Below are positions 23,785-26,923 of a stretch of 26,923 nucleotides of DNA, piece by piece. A model generated the notes under the pieces. It was given only the letters and a program-made list of their open reading frames with translations. It made no database searches and was not told the origin of the DNA. The position numbers were made by a program, and so were the translations under genes. The DNA comes from an uncultured Bacteroidota bacterium (GTDB lineage: Bacteria; Bacteroidota; Bacteroidia; Chitinophagales; Chitinophagaceae). The stretch's first letter is position 1. Each line of letters starts with the position of its first letter. The stretch lies in assembly GCA_946479615.1 (NCBI GenBank), contig CAMLGR010000053.1:1-26923 (forward strand), in the 5' to 3' direction.

Positions 23785-23930
23785 ACCGTCCCATCAGGGT
23801 CTGCAAAGCGACCCTGATGTATCAGTTTTTACAACTGCTATTGATTTAAGGCTGTCTTATCTTATACAGCAGGGTCGCTCCGCAGACCCCGCTGGGACGA
23901 TTACAACAGCTTGCAGACCCTATGAGACCG
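23785..23930. repeat. REP/BIME-like cluster of inverted hairpin elements
   Basis: Element 1 (23787-23819) has a CGTCC head and a perfect 10-bp stem CATCAGGGTC / GACCCTGATG with an 8-nt loop. Element 2 (23867-23899) is the same sequence in inverted orientation (28 of 33 matches), with its own stem CAGCAGGGTC / GACCCCGCTG (one mismatch). A partial third copy in element 2's orientation lies at 23911-23930 (GCAGACCC core). The elements are 47 bp apart. This head-plus-hairpin doublet is the layout of REP/BIME sequences mobilised by RAYT transposases; no RAYT gene is in the window. The cluster sits in the 345-bp gap between divergent genes, which otherwise holds only the kinase promoter. Confidence 0.65.
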
Positions 23931-24077
23931 TTGGGGCATTCCATCAAGAACCCATTTTCTTTTGCATCATTTCAAACGATATTGTAAATTGAATGGATTT
24001 CCTGCGAATATCCGGTGACAGACTTGCATTGCAGGCACATGAGAACTGATACATTTCCGCAAACAGCCTGATTAATA

Positions 24078-24085
24078 TAATTTTG
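24078..24085 (+). promoter_or_regulatory. Bacteroidota -7 element for the histidine kinase, near-leaderless
   Basis: TAATTTTG matches TAnnTTTG exactly, 7 bp before the ATG at 24093. The -33 region is weak (ATTTCC around 24053, spacing about 21). Confidence 0.55.
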
Positions 24086-24092
24086 CGAAAGC

Positions 24093-25820
24093 ATGATCCT
24101 GCCATTCCTGGAACCTTTACTCAATTCCGGCACCACCAAAGCCAAGAACGCCGAACAGGCCGAAAAAATGATCATTCTGAATAAATGTATCATCGCCGCC
24201 ATCATTTTCTTTATTCCCAATCTTATTTATGAAGTCAGCCTGGAACTGCCCTGGACAGCCGCCATCGATTTTGTATTCCTGTTTACCATCTGCATTGTTT
24301 TTTTCCTGAACCGCATGGGCCATTATTATCCCGCCCGTAATATCGCGCTGGTCAGTACCAATATGGTACTGCTGCTCGGAACGTATGTAGAAGGAGTGAT
24401 GGCAGGTAATTATATCATCTATCTTTCCCTGATTGTTCTATTCTCGATATTAGTGCGTGTAAAAGAAGAAAAGAAAACCGTGACCGTTCTTTTTCTTTTT
24501 ACGATGTTGTGTTTCTCTCTTTGCTTTGCCGTTTGCCCCTTGCACAGCGAGGTGCAAACAATCTCCGAAGAAACTTACCGCGTTATGTTCATCAGCAATG
24601 TGGCGCTTGCATTCTGCTTTACGAGTTTGTTTACTTATATGGTCTCTGTGATCGCCCAGGGTAAAGAATCACAATTGATCAAAGCCAAGGAACAGGCGGA
24701 AGAAAGTCTGAAGGCCAAATCCATGTTCCTTTCCAACATGAGCCATGAATTACGCACACCATTGAATGGTATCATCGGCACATCCAACCTCTTGTTACAG
24801 GAAGATTACATGCCTGCCCAGCGGCAGCACCTGGATATACTGAAATATTCCAGCGAACACATGCTGCTGCTGGTGAATGATGTACTCGATTTCAGCAAGA
24901 TCGAAGCCGGCAAACTCGAACTCGATAAAAAGCAGGTGAACCTTTTCCAGCTATTGACTAAAATGGAAATGTTGTTTGCCCGCCAGTTTGAAAATAAAGG
25001 AGTAGAGTTTATTGTAAAAAAAGACGAGCATCTCGATAAACGTATTATCACCGATGATACACGGCTTACACAGGTTATCAGCAACCTGTTATCCAATGCC
25101 CTGAAATTTACCTGGCAGGGACAGGTGATCTTATCCGTAACAGTTGAATCCTTGTTCAGCGAAACCATGACCGTTAACTTTTCTGTTAAAGACACCGGCA
25201 TTGGTATTGCTTCCGATAAACTCGCTACAATCTTCGACAGTTTTACCCAGGCCGATGCCCGGACCACCCGGCAATATGGCGGAACAGGTCTTGGTCTTTC
25301 GATCAGTAAAAAAATCGTGGAAGCTTTTGGCAGCGACCTGATGATAAAAAGTACAGCGGGCAAGGGGAGTGAATTTTATTTTACCATCCAGTTCTCTTAT
25401 CTCAATGCAACCAGGGGATATGTGCGTGAGAAAAAACGGGTTGAATATGAAAGTCTTGCTGGTCTTCGCCTGCTGATCGCCGAAGACAATGCTGTCAATA
25501 TGCTGGTAGCGCGGAAATTTTTGGAAGGATGGGGCGTTACACTTTGCGAAGCGACCAATGGAATAGAAGCAGTTTCACTCAGCCGGGATCATGATTTTGA
25601 CCTCCTGCTCCTTGACCTGGAAATGCCGGAGATGGATGGGTATACCGCTCTTCGCGAGATCCGCAAATTACAGAAGGGTATTCCTGCTATCGCTTTTTCA
25701 GCCGCCATGTTTCCCAATATCAACGAACAATTAAAGGCAAAAGGGTTTAATGATTTTGTGATGAAACCTTTCCGCCCCGAAGAATTGTATAAAAAGATCA
25801 AGCAGTATAAGAGATTGTAA
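24093..25820 (+). CDS. Membrane hybrid histidine kinase with C-terminal receiver
   Basis: 575 residues. The N-terminal 190 residues are about six membrane helices with short loops and no periplasmic sensor domain, so sensing is probably within the membrane or of a soluble cytoplasmic partner. A short coiled-coil (190-210) leads to the HisKA H-box [11 protein letters not shown] with H218. The HATPase part has the N-box near 331 (NLLSNALKF), G1 DTGIGIA near 367 and G2 GGTGLGLS near 395. The receiver starts near 455 ([12 protein letters not shown]) and carries phospho-acceptor D508 in [13 protein letters not shown] and K in the FVMKPF loop. With no separate response regulator or HPt beside it, phosphotransfer must go to a partner elsewhere. 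Divergent from the nucleoside hydrolase operon. Confidence 0.92.
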   Translation: MILPFLEPLLNSGTTKAKNAEQAEKMIILNKCIIAAIIFFIPNLIYEVSLELPWTAAIDFVFLFTICIVFFLNRMGHYYPARNIALVSTNMVLLLGTYVEGVMAGNYIIYLSLIVLFSILVRVKEEKKTVTVLFLFTMLCFSLCFAVCPLHSEVQTISEETYRVMFISNVALAFCFTSLFTYMVSVIAQGKESQLIKAKEQAEESLKAKSMFLSNMSHELRTPLNGIIGTSNLLLQEDYMPAQRQHLDILKYSSEHMLLLVNDVLDFSKIEAGKLELDKKQVNLFQLLTKMEMLFARQFENKGVEFIVKKDEHLDKRIITDDTRLTQVISNLLSNALKFTWQGQVILSVTVESLFSETMTVNFSVKDTGIGIASDKLATIFDSFTQADARTTRQYGGTGLGLSISKKIVEAFGSDLMIKSTAGKGSEFYFTIQFSYLNATRGYVREKKRVEYESLAGLRLLIAEDNAVNMLVARKFLEGWGVTLCEATNGIEAVSLSRDHDFDLLLLDLEMPEMDGYTALREIRKLQKGIPAIAFSAAMFPNINEQLKAKGFNDFVMKPFRPEELYKKIKQYKRL

Positions 25821-25842
25821 GCAATGAGAGACCATGAATGGT

Positions 25843-25938
25843 GTTAGGTTTTAGGTGTTAAGTGTTAGATTGGTTGCTGATTAATGGGTTTGCGTTACCA
25901 GTATGAATATTCTGTTTAGGGTATTTAAAATCCTAACA
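25843..25938. repeat. TTAGGT-family heptad array with short inverted copy
   Basis: GTTAGGT, TTTAGGT, GTTAAGT and GTTAGAT run in register at 25843-25870. TGTTAGG (25842-25848) is inverted as CCTAACA at 25932-25938. Bases 25850-25871 match 21433-21454 at 21 of 22 positions. It starts 22 bp after the kinase stop. Confidence 0.7.
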
Positions 25939-25972
25939 TCAACCTTATTCCTTCTGCTCCTTCAAACTACCG

Positions 25973-25980
25973 TACTTTTG
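25973..25980 (+). promoter_or_regulatory. Bacteroidota -7 element for the helicase, leaderless
   Basis: TACTTTTG matches TAnnTTTG exactly and ends four bases before the ATG at 25985. The -33 region (TTC around 25952) is weak. Confidence 0.5.
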
Positions 25981-25984
25981 TGCC

Positions 25985-26923
25985 ATGTCCACACAACAAT
26001 TCTCTGTCGATAGCATTTTATCCCGGTTAAAGATCAAAGCGCTGAATGATATGCAACTGGCGGCTATTGAGGCCACGGATAAACAGGATAATATACTGCT
26101 GCTCTCGGCGACCGGTTCAGGCAAAACACTGGCCTATCTTTTACCCCTGGTCAAATCATTAAATCCTGCGGCTACCCACACACAGGCGATCATTATTGTG
26201 CCTTCCCGCGAACTGGCGTTGCAGATCGAAACGGTATTTAAAAGTATGAGTACGGGTTTGAAAGTAACCTGCTGCTATGGAGGTCATTTAAGAGAGACAG
26301 AAGAAAACAACCTGAAACAACCGCCTGCCTTACTGATAGGAACACCGGGCCGTCTTGCAGATCATATCCGCAGGAATAATATCACAACAGACACGATTGA
26401 AACACTGGTACTGGATGAATTTGACAAATCACTGGAGCTGGGTTTCCTGGATGAAATGTCTTTTATCATCGGTTCATTGCCTGCTATTCAAAAGAGAATA
26501 CTTACCTCTGCGACTGAAACAGTAGCCATTCCTGATTTTATTGGAATGATAGACACGGTTGAACTTAATTTTCTTACGGCTACCGGCCAGGATACCGGTC
26601 TCACGATAAAAAAAGTGATGAGTGATGGAAAAGATAAACTGGAAACATTATTCCGGTTGGTCTGTATGCTGGGCAATCGTTCTACTATTATTTTTTGTAA
26701 TCATCGCGAATCTGTGGAACGGACCAGTAACTGGTTGAAAGAAAAAGATATTCTCAATGTGTTTTATCATGGCGCGCTCGAACAACAGGAGAGAGATGCG
26801 GCCCTGTGTAAATTCAGGAATGGTACAGCCAATGTATTGGTAACGACCGATCTTGCGGCGAGAGGATTGGATATCACTAATATCCGTTACATCATTCATT
26901 ATCATTTACCGGGAAGTGAAGAC
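25985..26923 (+). CDS. DEAD-box-type RNA helicase, N-terminal part (cut by window edge)
   Basis: 313 residues are visible, open to the edge. Helicase motifs in order: Q-motif LNDMQLAAI at 20-28, Walker A ATGSGKT at 42-48, motif Ia PSRELA at 73-78, GG at 99-100, TPGR at 120-123, Walker B D144-E145-F146-D147 where most relatives have DEAD, SAT at 175-177, then the second RecA domain with TDLAARGLD. The DEFD form keeps both acidic residues needed for ATP use and is likely active. Function inferred: ATP-dependent RNA unwinding, as in ribosome assembly, mRNA turnover or cold adaptation. The promoter element ends four bases before the ATG. The C-terminus, which would distinguish the subfamily, lies beyond the window. 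Confidence 0.92.
   Translation, partial: MSTQQFSVDSILSRLKIKALNDMQLAAIEATDKQDNILLLSATGSGKTLAYLLPLVKSLNPAATHTQAIIIVPSRELALQIETVFKSMSTGLKVTCCYGGHLRETEENNLKQPPALLIGTPGRLADHIRRNNITTDTIETLVLDEFDKSLELGFLDEMSFIIGSLPAIQKRILTSATETVAIPDFIGMIDTVELNFLTATGQDTGLTIKKVMSDGKDKLETLFRLVCMLGNRSTIIFCNHRESVERTSNWLKEKDILNVFYHGALEQQERDAALCKFRNGTANVLVTTDLAARGLDITNIRYIIHYHLPGSED

Overview
The window reads as a chromosomal segment of a Bacteroidota bacterium, most likely of the Chitinophagaceae/Sphingobacteriia type. Reasons: Bacteroidota-type -7 promoter elements (TAnnTTTG, in one case with TTG exactly 19 bp upstream) and few recognisable Shine-Dalgarno sites; many exported proteins and lipoproteins; and protein types typical of the group (GTPase-defective-looking EF-G paralog, GMC dehydrogenase with a 'subunit 3' partner, secreted ThuA, NIPSNAP, DUF6526-like). 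I cannot name the species. There is no tRNA, rRNA, CRISPR, phage or intact transposon.

Layout. 1-852: 5' part of dnaG (minus, cut by the window edge). 1034-4817: an exported EF-hand-like protein, a small coiled-coil protein and an EF-G paralog lacking the catalytic His. 4959-7492: a GMC oxidoreductase with its Tat/lipoprotein partner subunit (sugar 3-dehydrogenase or gluconate dehydrogenase type). 7626-9614: exported type I pullulanase. 9719-10861: an exported Ppx/GppA-like ASKHA protein. 11071-13129: small membrane, secreted and lipoprotein genes. 13486-16134: GH3 glycosidase with PA14 insert, behind a pair of matching palindromes and a -7 element. 16667-18361: exported ThuA-like and NIPSNAP-like proteins. 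18541-19371: AraC-HTH/O6-alkylguanine-DNA methyltransferase fusion on an apparently leaderless transcript. 19462-21329: a gene remnant, a 36-residue membrane peptide, a DUF6526-like membrane protein, an acidic protein and a coiled-coil protein. 21549-23747: two-gene operon of a nucleoside hydrolase and a serine hydrolase. 24093-25820: membrane hybrid histidine kinase. 25985-end: DEAD-box-type helicase, cut by the window edge.

Functionally this is a mixed neighbourhood with a glycan-scavenging flavour (pullulanase, GH3, sugar dehydrogenase, ThuA, nucleoside hydrolase), but no SusC/SusD pair is present, so it is not a classical PUL.

The strongest unexplained signal is in the gaps. At nine intergenic sites, all downstream of stop codons, there are short degenerate tandem repeats with a period of 7 bp (8 bp at one site). 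The heptamer differs between sites (AAAAGTC, GAATTAT, AATGTAA, TTAGGTG, TCAATGG), but period and position are the same, and several arrays are mirrored to form long hairpins: a perfect 30-bp inverted repeat at 4843-4946, about 56-nt arms at 11976-12100, and 24/25-bp arms at 1964-2039. Two of the arrays (9624 and 21448) share an almost identical 55-bp block. A separate REP/BIME-like cluster of hairpin elements lies at 23785-23930.
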